From assembly GCA_963747335.1 (NCBI GenBank), contig CAVVEV010000012.1:624707-688706 (forward strand): DNA of 64,000 nucleotides. The letters run 5' to 3'. The notes under the pieces are model-generated. The model was not told the origin of the DNA. It saw only the letters and a list, made by a program, of their open reading frames with translations, and did not search any database. This DNA is from Prado023 sp963747335. GTDB lineage: Bacteria; Actinomycetota; Actinomycetes; S36-B12; CAIYMF01. Each line of letters begins with the position of its first letter. The stretch's first letter is position 1. The position numbers and the translations under genes are program-made. Below, piece after piece: positions 8,852 through 18,574 of the stretch.

Positions 8852-10438
8852 CTACGGCGAACCCTGGCCGAAGTCTGCGGGCTCGCCGTCGCCCACAGGC
8901 GGTGCCGCCGGTCCCTGCATCCAGCGCTCGCCGGGCCCCGTCGACCGGCTCGCCGCGGCCCTGACCAGCTGAGCCTCGGCGATCTGGCGTGCCTCGCCGG
9001 CCGACCGGTGCAGGACCACGATGGACACCGGACCGGGGGTCGAGTCCACCTGCACCGAGGCGAGTCCGAGGCGGCGCTGCCACGGGCCCTGCGTGACACC
9101 CACGGACTGGGTCCGGGCATGCGGGATGAACGCGATCCTGCGGGTGAGGAAGCCGCGGCTGGCGGCCATCACGAGGTCGTCATGGGCGACACCGAGGTTC
9201 CTGAACTGGAGCCATGCGCGGCGGCGAGCCTGAGGCGGGGCAGGCAGGAAGTCCATCGCACCTGGGTCCACGCCGGGCATGACCCGCGAGATGATCTGGC
9301 GAGCCACGTCATGCGGCGCCACCGGAAGCAGCACATGCTCCTGCTGGCCGTTCTCGTCGGCCTGCAGGCCGGCGACATTCAGTGAGACGCGCACCCAGCC
9401 CTTGCGCCGCCAGAGCAGCGGCTCCGAGATCTCGATGGCCTGGACCCGGCCCGGCGGGACGGTCTGGCTCTGCACGGTGACCAGGCCGTGGCGCAACCGC
9501 AGTCCGTCCGGGGAGTCGGCAACGGTGAACCCGAAGAAGCGGGTGAACTGGCCGAACACAGAGAGCAGCGGGAGGCCACCGGTGACGAAGATGAGCAACA
9601 GCCCCCCCGGGCCCTCGGTCAGCGTCACGGAGGCGACGAGGAGGACCGTGATGGCGAACAGGAGCATCGTCTCGCTGCGCAGCAGCAGGCTGATGACCAG
9701 GTCGCCGGTGGGGACAGTGGCGAGGACCGCCTCCGGGGCCTCCCCCACGTCCGGGGACATCCCCGCAGCGCGGGCGATGATCTCGGCGCGCAGGGCCTGC
9801 GCCTCGGCATCCGTGAGGTAGGACAGCAGGACTCGGGAGTCCCCACCGCCGGCCACCTCGATGCGCACCTGCGACAGCCCCACGACCCGGCCGAGCAGGG
9901 GTCGGGTCGTGTCCACGCTCTGCAGCCGCGACAGTGTCACGCGGCGCTCGTTGCGCTGGAGCACCCCGGAGTCCAGCCGGAAGTCGCCGGACTCGTCGAA
10001 GAAGTACTCGGTGCGGGTCCAGGCGAGGTAGTTGTAGCCCAGCGCAGCCAGCAGCAGGACAGCGAAGGCCCCGAGGATGAGCGCCGCTCCCAGGAGCCCG
10101 CCCAGGTTGGCCGCGAGGTCGCGGAGGTTCCCAGTCCCGAACACGACGAAGACACCGACCAGGACGCCCATGGAGCGCACTGAGGCAACCAGCGGCGTCA
10201 GGGGGTGGGTCCGACGTCGCGGGGTGCCCAGGCCGGGCGGGGAAGGATCGAGGTCGGGGGTGGATGGATCGAGGTCGGGGGTGGATGGAGCCGCAGGCGC
10301 CGCCGGCGTCGCAGGTCCCGACGGAGGCGCGGGCACGGCGGGCGTCACGGGTTCGGCGGGCGTCACGGGTTCGGCCGCGGCGGGCACGGCCGGAGTCACC
10401 TCCTGCGCACCGGAATCTGGGTCGGGGGGCTGGGTCAC
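8852..10438 (-). CDS. Membrane protein with bacterial PH domains (YdbT-like)
   Basis: 528 residues. A Pro/Ala/Thr-rich cytoplasmic leader (about 1-75) is followed by hydrophobic pairs near 80-140 and 240-300. bPH_2 (DUF304) domains follow the membrane segments, recognisable by VTLSRLQSVDTTRPLL, QTVPPGRVQAIEI and HARTQSVGVTQGP, three related copies. GTG at 10438 overlaps the stop of the upstream PH-domain gene (GTGA). The YdbS/YdbT pair is common in Gram-positives; its role at the membrane is poorly known. The leader is encoded by short direct repeats (a 21-bp unit twice at about 10,246-10,288 and an 18-bp unit near 10,340-10,375). Confidence 0.82.
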   Translation of the reverse strand: MTQPPDPDSGAQEVTPAVPAAAEPVTPAEPVTPAVPAPPSGPATPAAPAAPSTPDLDPSTPDLDPSPPGLGTPRRRTHPLTPLVASVRSMGVLVGVFVVFGTGNLRDLAANLGGLLGAALILGAFAVLLLAALGYNYLAWTRTEYFFDESGDFRLDSGVLQRNERRVTLSRLQSVDTTRPLLGRVVGLSQVRIEVAGGGDSRVLLSYLTDAEAQALRAEIIARAAGMSPDVGEAPEAVLATVPTGDLVISLLLRSETMLLFAITVLLVASVTLTEGPGGLLLIFVTGGLPLLSVFGQFTRFFGFTVADSPDGLRLRHGLVTVQSQTVPPGRVQAIEISEPLLWRRKGWVRVSLNVAGLQADENGQQEHVLLPVAPHDVARQIISRVMPGVDPGAMDFLPAPPQARRRAWLQFRNLGVAHDDLVMAASRGFLTRRIAFIPHARTQSVGVTQGPWQRRLGLASVQVDSTPGPVSIVVLHRSAGEARQIAEAQLVRAAASRSTGPGERWMQGPAAPPVGDGEPADFGQGSP

Positions 10439-10941
10439 AGCCCGGCGCTCCGCTGCTCGCCGCGAGCCGCGAGCCGGTCACGCAGGCCCGACGCCTCAGC
10501 CGGCGGCAGCCCGGGGATGGTGGCGTTCGTGGTGGCGGCGGCTGTGTGCAGCTGCACCGTGGCCACGCCGAGTCGTCGGTCCAGGGGCCCAGCCGTGATG
10601 TCCACCAGCTGCATCCGGCCGTACGGGACGACCACGAGCCGGCGGAACATGATCCCGCTGGTGACCAGCAGGTCGTCCTCCCGCTCGGCGTAGCCGAAGG
10701 AGCGGACCCGGCGGCCGATCAGCCACCACATCCAGATCACGGCCACCAGCCAGATCCCCACCAGGACCATCGCGATCGTGCGCGTCTCCGGCACGAGGCC
10801 CAGGAGGACCAGACCCACCAGGAGGAGCCCCATCACGAGCATCATCGTGATCCGCCGGGCCGTCGCCAGCTTCGGCGAGACGGGATGCCACGGCTCCCCC
10901 GGAGGGGCGAAGGCGTCGTCCACGGACAGGGGCTCAGTCAT
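10435..10941 (-). CDS. Small membrane PH-domain protein (YdbS-like)
   Basis: 168 residues from ATG 10941. Two adjacent transmembrane helices (about 31-50 and 55-75) are followed by one bPH_2 domain with SFGYAEREDDLLVTSG and VVVPYGRMQLVDIT, then LGVATVQLHTAA. It is upstream of and overlaps the larger PH-domain gene, so the two probably act together. A -10-like TAGGGT lies 7 nt before the start, and the divergent NuoD-like gene starts only 36 bp away. Confidence 0.85.
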   Translation of the reverse strand: MTEPLSVDDAFAPPGEPWHPVSPKLATARRITMMLVMGLLLVGLVLLGLVPETRTIAMVLVGIWLVAVIWMWWLIGRRVRSFGYAEREDDLLVTSGIMFRRLVVVPYGRMQLVDITAGPLDRRLGVATVQLHTAAATTNATIPGLPPAEASGLRDRLAARGEQRSAGL

Positions 10942-10948
10942 GCTCACC

Positions 10949-10954
10949 ACCCTA
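10949..10954 (-). promoter_or_regulatory. -10 hexamer of the PH-domain pair, probably leaderless
   Basis: TAGGGT on the minus strand, 7 nt upstream of ATG 10941; no Shine-Dalgarno sequence fits between. Confidence 0.5.
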
Positions 10955-10965
10955 GGCCAGCGTCG

Positions 10966-10971
10966 TAGGGT
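10966..10971 (+). promoter_or_regulatory. -10 hexamer of the NuoD-like gene, probably leaderless
   Basis: TAGGGT ends 6 nt before ATG 10978. It mirrors the hexamer at 10949-10954, so the two divergent promoters share 36 bp. Confidence 0.5.
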
Positions 10972-10977
10972 TGGCGG

Positions 10978-12126
10978 ATGCGCGCTCAGGACGGGGCTGG
11001 GGTCCACCACGTCGTCGCGACTGCGGTCGGGCCGGGCGACATCGCCCTCGGGCCGGACCACCCGACGATCGATGGGCTCCCCTCGATCACGCTGCAGGTG
11101 GACGCCGGACGCGTGACCTCGGCCGAGTGGATCCCCGGGACGGTGCACCGCGGCGCGGAGAAGCTCTTCGAGTCCCGTGACTACCGCCAGATCCTCATGC
11201 TCGTCGACCGCCACGACTGGCTTTCCGCGTTCTGCTCGGAGATCGGTGTGGTCGTCGGCGTGGAGCGGGCCCTGGGCCTGACCCCCCCTGAGCGCGCCCA
11301 GCACCTCCGGATCCTGCTGTGCGAGCTGACCCGGATCGCCCACCACCTGGCCTTCCTCGCACCCCTGCCCGGTGACCTGCCCGCCTCGTGGCGTGTCCGG
11401 GCCTGGGCGTGGCGCGCGGAGGTCCTGGACCTGATCGAGGCAGCCACCGGTCACCGCGTCCACCCGATGTTCTGCCAGGTGGGCGGGGTGCGCGCCGACG
11501 TCGGCGCCGAGTGGGTGGCCCGCGTGCGCACCGCGGCAGCGGCTTGGTCCGATTCCGGACCGACCGCGGCACTCGCCCGGCTCGACGGCCCGGGGCTGGC
11601 CGAGGCTCTCGGCACGGGCTACGCCGGGGTGGCCGTGCTCAGCACCGAGGAGGCCCTGGGATACGGGGCGTCCGGTCCGGTGGCCCGGGCCAGCGGCGTC
11701 GACCTGGATCTGCGCCGCGACGACCCGTACCTGCCCTATCCCGCGTTCGAGGTCCCCACCGACGGGGCCGGGGACGCCCGGGCGCGAATCCGCATGCTCG
11801 TCGACGAGCTCGCGCCCAGCATCGGACTCGTCGGGTGGGCGGCCGAGCAGCTGGCCGACTCGGTCGGTGCGGCCGTGGACGTGCGCCTGCCGAAGGTCGT
11901 GCGCGTCCCGGAGGGCGCGACCTACACGTGGACGGAGAACCCCACGGGGATCAACGGCTACCTGCTGGTGTCGCGCAACGACCGCACGCCGTGGCGGCTG
12001 AAGTTGCGCAGCGCAGGGTTCGGCAACGCCGCCGCGATGGGGGCGGCCCTGGCGGGGACCGACCTGGCCGATGTCCCGGCGGCGATCGCCACGTTCCTGA
12101 TCATCTGCGGCGACGTCGACCGATGA
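10978..12126 (+). CDS. Stand-alone NuoD-like (NADH dehydrogenase 49-kDa subunit / hydrogenase large-subunit fold) protein
   Basis: 382 residues, shorter than the usual 400-440 of NuoD. Family features are GPDHPTIDG near 20, VHRGAEKLFESRDYRQ near 55, VDRHDWLSAFCSEIG near 75, ELTRIAHHL near 118, RLPKVVRVPEGATYTWTENP near 300 and the terminal CGDVDR. No other complex I subunit is nearby, so it is not part of a nuo operon here. The hydrogenase nickel-binding Cys pairs are not visible. A quinone- or formate-linked role is possible but unsupported by context. It overlaps the next tiny gene by ATGA. Confidence 0.8.
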   Translation: MRAQDGAGVHHVVATAVGPGDIALGPDHPTIDGLPSITLQVDAGRVTSAEWIPGTVHRGAEKLFESRDYRQILMLVDRHDWLSAFCSEIGVVVGVERALGLTPPERAQHLRILLCELTRIAHHLAFLAPLPGDLPASWRVRAWAWRAEVLDLIEAATGHRVHPMFCQVGGVRADVGAEWVARVRTAAAAWSDSGPTAALARLDGPGLAEALGTGYAGVAVLSTEEALGYGASGPVARASGVDLDLRRDDPYLPYPAFEVPTDGAGDARARIRMLVDELAPSIGLVGWAAEQLADSVGAAVDVRLPKVVRVPEGATYTWTENPTGINGYLLVSRNDRTPWRLKLRSAGFGNAAAMGAALAGTDLADVPAAIATFLIICGDVDR

Positions 12127-12224
12127 ACGGCCGCCGGCGTCAGGACATCGTCCTCGCGATCATCCTGGCCCTGCTCGCACTCCTGGTCCTGGTTCCCCTG
12201 GGCCTGGCGCTGCGTGCCGGGTGA
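12123..12224 (+). CDS. 33-residue single-pass membrane peptide
   Basis: ATG 12123 overlaps the TGA of the NuoD-like gene (ATGA). The product has a short basic head (MNGRRRQD) followed by one unbroken hydrophobic helix of about 22 residues and a short RAG end. The coupling overlap, basic-inside head and clean helix favour a real peptide, perhaps an accessory or anchor of the NuoD-like protein. Such short sequences can also arise by chance. Confidence 0.45.
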   Translation: MNGRRRQDIVLAIILALLALLVLVPLGLALRAG

Positions 12225-12251
12225 GGGCCGGCCCCGGGCGGCTGGGTGTGG

Positions 12252-12560
12252 TCAGCGCTCGGGGTGCTCGCGCAGGTACGTCGCGAACACCGCGACGAAG
12301 AGCGGCTCCAGGTCGCCGACGCCGGTGCGACTGAACGCCTGCTTGGCTGCCTCGATCGTCTCGATGAACGACCCTGCGGTCTCCCCGAGCGACCCGCCCT
12401 CGTCCGCCGCGGCGGTGAGGGCCGGCGTGTGCGCCATCAGGTCGATGAAGAACTGCAGGTCGTGGTTGCGGCGGGCACGCTCGAACGCGGCGTCGCGCAG
12501 GTCCTCGTAGGGCCAGTCCTCGTAGGGCAGGTCGGGATGCGCTTTGGCGTTGTCGCTCAT
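12252..12560 (-). CDS. Small helical protein of unknown function
   Basis: 102 residues from ATG 12560. Mostly acidic and helical (DLRDAAFERARRNHDLQFF, SFIETIEAAKQAF); no signal peptide or membrane segment. The family is not recognised. It ends 28 bp from the small membrane peptide gene on the opposite strand. A TACCGT hexamer 7 nt before the start suggests its own leaderless promoter. Confidence 0.65.
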   Translation of the reverse strand: MSDNAKAHPDLPYEDWPYEDLRDAAFERARRNHDLQFFIDLMAHTPALTAAADEGGSLGETAGSFIETIEAAKQAFSRTGVGDLEPLFVAVFATYLREHPER

Positions 12561-12567
12561 GGTGGAC

Positions 12568-12573
12568 ACGGTA
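12568..12573 (-). promoter_or_regulatory. -10 hexamer, probably leaderless
   Basis: TACCGT on the minus strand, 7 nt before ATG 12560. Confidence 0.4.
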
Positions 12574-12659
12574 GTCCACGCCAACCACGGGCGTCCCGGA
12601 GCGACCTCGCGCGGGCCAGAGCGGCGGTTGAGCCTCACGCGACGTGAGGTCCCGGCTGT

Positions 12660-13160
12660 TCAGGTGGCGGCGCCCGCCGGACCGGCGTCCGAACCCGGGA
12701 CCCGCGTCCTGGCCTCGTCGGTGTCCTCGGGCAGCCGACAGTTGTGCTCGAGCCAGAGCGAGAGCGCCGCCAGGATGAATCCGCCCAAGGACGCGAGGGC
12801 GGCAGCCAGGAGCCGCTCGCGACCCGCGGCGACCGCGGTCTCCTGCATCAGCCGGAGGGCGACCCCGCCGTATGCCCCGAAGACCACGGCCCCGGTTCGT
12901 GACCCGGCAAGGGCCAGAGCGGTCGTCCGTGCGGCCATCAGTGGGGCCATCCGCGGGGCACCGGGCTTGGGGTTCAGCCGTCTGCGCGCCACCACCGCCC
13001 ATGCCCCGACGAAGCCGGCCACCACCCAGATGACCACGACGGCCAGCCACGGGACCGCGGGGAGCCGGCCGTTGTCGTCCACCCATGCCGCGAAGCTCCA
13101 CCCGAGCAGGGCGGCGATCCCCGCGACCGCGAACAGCCAGGGGATCGATGTGGGCCTCAT
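12660..13160 (-). CDS. DUF3180 membrane protein
   Basis: 166 residues. Four hydrophobic segments are visible (about 7-25, 37-57, 80-100 with GAVVFGAYGGVAL, and 115-138), followed by a short polar tail. Position after folK is typical for DUF3180 in actinobacteria. The ATG overlaps the folK stop (ATGA), placing it in the folate operon, although the family has no established role in folate synthesis. Confidence 0.85.
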   Translation of the reverse strand: MRPTSIPWLFAVAGIAALLGWSFAAWVDDNGRLPAVPWLAVVVIWVVAGFVGAWAVVARRRLNPKPGAPRMAPLMAARTTALALAGSRTGAVVFGAYGGVALRLMQETAVAAGRERLLAAALASLGGFILAALSLWLEHNCRLPEDTDEARTRVPGSDAGPAGAAT

Positions 13161-13666
13161 CTCCACCACGATCCCCCCTCGAGGACCTCGACCTGCTGGT
13201 CGGCGACCTGGGCGGCCCAGTCGGCGACGGTGCGGGCAGCGCCGTTCGGCGGAGTCAGGACGAACTCGGGGTCCAGTTCCGCCCACGGGGCGAGGACGAA
13301 GCCACGCTCATGGGCGCGGGGGTGCGGGAGGGTGAGCTGCGGGTCGTCGCTGCGCTCCTCGTCGACCGCGAGGATGTCGACGTCGAGGGTGCGTGGGCCC
13401 CACCGGACCTCGCGGACCCTGCCCGCGGCAGCCTCCAGCGCGTGAGCGAGGCCCAGCAGCGCAGGGGGATCCAGCGCTGTGTCCACCAGGACCACGGCGT
13501 TGAGGTAGTCCGGCTGATCCGGCCCGCCCACGGCCGCCGTCCGCCACAGGCTGGAGACGTCCTCCACCCGAACATCCGGGTGCGCCATGAGACCGGCGAC
13601 CGCTCCCCGCAGCGACTCCCGCGGCTCACCGACGTTGGCGCCGAGGGCGAGGGCCGCGCGGGTCAT
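13157..13666 (-). CDS. folK: 2-amino-4-hydroxy-6-hydroxymethyldihydropteridine diphosphokinase
   Basis: Transfers pyrophosphate from ATP to the pterin before FolP condenses it with p-aminobenzoate. 169 residues, normal length. Motifs are LALGANVGEP at the N-terminus, QPDYLNAVV near 55, RWGPRTLDVDILA near 90 (catalytic Asp pair) and LPHPRAHERGFVLAPW near 113. ATGA overlaps on both sides (folB stop, DUF3180 start) tie it to the operon. Confidence 0.95.
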   Translation of the reverse strand: MTRAALALGANVGEPRESLRGAVAGLMAHPDVRVEDVSSLWRTAAVGGPDQPDYLNAVVLVDTALDPPALLGLAHALEAAAGRVREVRWGPRTLDVDILAVDEERSDDPQLTLPHPRAHERGFVLAPWAELDPEFVLTPPNGAARTVADWAAQVADQQVEVLEGGSWWR

Positions 13667-14046
13667 CGCGCCCTCGTGATGCTGACCGACACGTCGTCGA
13701 AGGGCACGGGGATCGGCGCCTGGGGCTTGTGCACAGTGATCTTCACGGCCCGCACGTAGTCGAACGCCAGGCAGCGGTCGGCGATGGTCACGGCGAGGGT
13801 CTCGATCAGGTTCACCGGCTCGCCCTCGATGACCTCGACCACCGCCTGGGCCACGCCGCCATAGTCGATGGTGTGCCGCAGGTCGTCGGACTTGGCGGCC
13901 TTCGAGATCGACAGCACCCCGAGGACGACGTCGACGCGGAACTCCTGGCCGTCCCGGCGCTCCTCGTCGAAGACCCCGTGGAACCCGAGCGCCCGCACGC
14001 CCTTGAGGCTGATCCGGTCGAGGTCCCGGCTGAACGCATCGGTCAT
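13663..14046 (-). CDS. folB: Dihydroneopterin aldolase
   Basis: Cleaves dihydroneopterin to the hydroxymethyl pterin used by FolK. 127 residues. Family features are DRISLKGVRALGFHGVFDEE near 9-28 (the Glu-rich active-site loop), TIDYGGVAQAV near 59 and LIETLAVTIADRCL near 80. Starts at ATG 14046, overlapping the folP stop by ATGA. Confidence 0.95.
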   Translation of the reverse strand: MTDAFSRDLDRISLKGVRALGFHGVFDEERRDGQEFRVDVVLGVLSISKAAKSDDLRHTIDYGGVAQAVVEVIEGEPVNLIETLAVTIADRCLAFDYVRAVKITVHKPQAPIPVPFDDVSVSITRAR

Positions 14047-14924
14047 GACTGCCCCCCTGTCGGTGCTGGATGGATGAAGGCCGCGTCGCGCCATGCGCCA
14101 GCGACGGCGATCGCGTCGCGGGAGCCCCGGACGTCGTGGACGCGCACGGCCCACGCGCCGGCGGCGGCCGCGAGGACAGTGACGGCGTCGGTGGCGGCGT
14201 CACGGCCCTCGACCGGACGGGGCCGCGAGGGTTCGCCGAGGAGCTCGCCGAGGAAGCGCTTGCGGCTGGCCCCGATCAGGACAGGGCGCCCCAGTGCCGC
14301 CAGCTCGGGGAGCCCGGCGAGCAGGGCCCAGTTGTGCGCCGAGGTCTTGGCGAACCCGAGACCGGGGTCGAGGATCACCCGAGCGGGGTCCACCCCGGAA
14401 GCGTCCAGCTCCGCAAGGCGCTCACCCAGCTCGGCGCAGACGTCGGCGACCACGTCGTGGTAGGTGGCCAGGCGGTCCATGTCCGTGGAATGACCCCGCC
14501 AATGCATGGCGATGTAGGGAACCTGCACACTGGCGACCCAGGCGTGCATCCCGGGATCCGCGAGCCCGCCCGAGACATCGTTGACAAGCCCGGCACCAGC
14601 CGCGACCGCAGCGGCAGCGACCTCGCTGCGCATCGTGTCGATGCTGACCACCAGCCCGTGGGCGACCAGTCGCTCGATCACGGGGATGACCCGGTTCAGC
14701 TCCTCCTCGACGGGGATCCGCTGTGCGCCGGGCCGGGTGGACTCGCCCCCCACGTCGATGATGTCGGCGCCGGCCGCCACCTGCTGGAGCGCGTGCACGA
14801 CGGCGACGTCGACATCGACGTAGTTCCCACCATCGGAGAAGGAGTCCGGGGTCACATTGAGGACCGACATCACCAGCGTGCGCTGCACGCCGGCCAACGA
14901 CGCGGGCAGTCCGCGCGGGTGCAT
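14043..14924 (-). CDS. folP: Dihydropteroate synthase
   Basis: Joins the pterin pyrophosphate to p-aminobenzoate; the sulfonamide target. 293 residues. All core loops are visible: NVTPDSFSDGG near 23, DVGGESTRPGA near 55, SIDTMRSEVA near 93, NDVSGG, DPGLGFAKT near 195 and VLIGASRKRF near 224. Starts at ATG 14924, 2 nt after the folE stop. Some actinobacteria carry a second folP-like gene; the intact motifs here indicate the active one. Confidence 0.95.
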   Translation of the reverse strand: MHPRGLPASLAGVQRTLVMSVLNVTPDSFSDGGNYVDVDVAVVHALQQVAAGADIIDVGGESTRPGAQRIPVEEELNRVIPVIERLVAHGLVVSIDTMRSEVAAAAVAAGAGLVNDVSGGLADPGMHAWVASVQVPYIAMHWRGHSTDMDRLATYHDVVADVCAELGERLAELDASGVDPARVILDPGLGFAKTSAHNWALLAGLPELAALGRPVLIGASRKRFLGELLGEPSRPRPVEGRDAATDAVTVLAAAAGAWAVRVHDVRGSRDAIAVAGAWRDAAFIHPAPTGGQS

Positions 14925-14926
14925 CC

Positions 14927-15537
14927 CTAGGCCTTCAGGATCAGCGACATGACCTCGGACCGGGTCGCGGGCTCCCGCAGCCCCCCGCGCACTGCACTCG
15001 TGACGGTGCGTGCTCCCGGCTTGCGCACCCCGCGCATGGACATGCACAGGTGCTCGCACTCGATGACCACGACGACACCGCGCGGTTGGAGGACCCGCAC
15101 CATGGCGTCGGCGACCTGGGTGGTCAGGCGCTCCTGGACCTGCGGGCGCTTGGCGTACACGTCCACCAGGCGGGCGATCTTGCTCAGGCCGGTGATCCGG
15201 CCGTCGCGGCTCGGGATGTAGCCCACATGCGCCACGCCGTGGAACGGCACCAGGTGGTGCTCGCACGTCGAGTAGACCTCGATGTCCTTGACCAGGACCA
15301 GCTCGTCGTGCCCGAGGTCGAAGGTGGTCGACAGGACGTCATCGGGTTCCTCGCGCAGGCCGCGGAAGATCTCGGCGTAGCTGCGGGCGACGCGGTCCGG
15401 GGTGTCGCGCAGCCCGTCGCGGTCCGGGTCCTCCCCGATCGCGATGAGCAGTTCCCGCACGGCCGCCGCGGCACGCTCCAGGTCGATCGGCTCCGAGATC
15501 ATGGGGGCATCGAACCCGTGTACCGGGTCGATGCCGT

Positions 15538-15541
<4 letters not shown>
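14927..15541 (-). CDS. folE: GTP cyclohydrolase I
   Basis: First step of folate synthesis, GTP to dihydroneopterin triphosphate. 204 residues from GTG 15541, which overlaps the ftsH stop (GTGA); ATG 15502 is an alternative. Zinc ligands are visible in YSTCEHHLVPFHG (Cys and His, near 90) and the later ECEHLCMSMRGV (Cys, near 162). Other motifs are DTPDRVARSYAE near 46 and YIPSRDGRITGLSKIARL near 108. Confidence 0.95.
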
Positions 15542-17793
<2,252 letters not shown>

Positions 17794-18016
17794 CCTTGCC
17801 CGGGGGTGACCCCGACCGTCGTGAGGGCGGTGCGTGCCGCTCCAGCCCACACCTGACCTCCGGGCCGCACGCCCGTACGAAGAAACTACACCGATCCCCC
17901 GACACCGGCTCCCGTGGTTCGCGCTGGGCGTATGGCCTTACGGAGCTCTGACACGGGGCCACGTGCACCGGGCATCCATGCTCCCGGGCCGGGTCGCGGC
18001 GGCGTGCCCGTCTGGC

Positions 18017-18569
18017 TCAGCTGTAGACGTGCGGCGCCAGGGTCCCGATCTCCCGCAGGTTCCGGTACTTCTCGGCGTAGTCCAGCCCGTACCCGACGAC
18101 GAACTCGTTGGGGATGTCGAAGCCGATGTACCTGGGCTCGAGCTCGACCTTCACGGCCTCGGGCTTGCGCAGCATCGTCAGGACCTCGACCGAGGCGGCC
18201 CCACGCGCTGTCAGGTTGCGCATGCAGCCACGACAGGGTGAGGCCGGAGTCGATGATGTCCTCGACGATCAGCACGTGCCGCCCGGTGATGTCGGTATCG
18301 AGGTCCTTGAGGATCCGCACCACGCCCGAGGACTTCGTCGACGACCCGTATGAGGACACGGCCATCCAGTCCATCTGCAGGTGGATGCTCATCGCGCGGG
18401 CGAGGTCAGCCATCACCATGACCGCGCCCTTGAGCACCCCGACCAGCAGGACGTCGCGGTCGGCGTAGTCCACGTCGACCTGGGCGGCCATCTCACGCAG
18501 GCGGGCCTGCAGCGTGGCCTCGTCGATGAGGACCTTCTCGAGATCGGTACCAATGTGCGCGGCGTCCAC
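18017..18569 (-). CDS. hpt: Hypoxanthine-guanine phosphoribosyltransferase (frameshifted)
   Basis: Purine salvage enzyme. GTG 18569 (VDAAHIGTDLEKVL) is 5 nt after the tilS stop. It contains LLVGVLKGAVMVMADLAR near 46, MDWMAVSSYG near 71 and the PRPP loop VEDIIDSGLTL near 103. At about 18,220-18,224 (SWL/RNLTARG) the frame shifts by one base and resumes to the standard end FVVGYGLDYAEKYRNL and TLAPHVYS. Both halves are fully conserved, so I treat the break as a consensus error. Conserved position between tilS and ftsH. Confidence 0.92.
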
Positions 18570-18574
18570 GGGGG

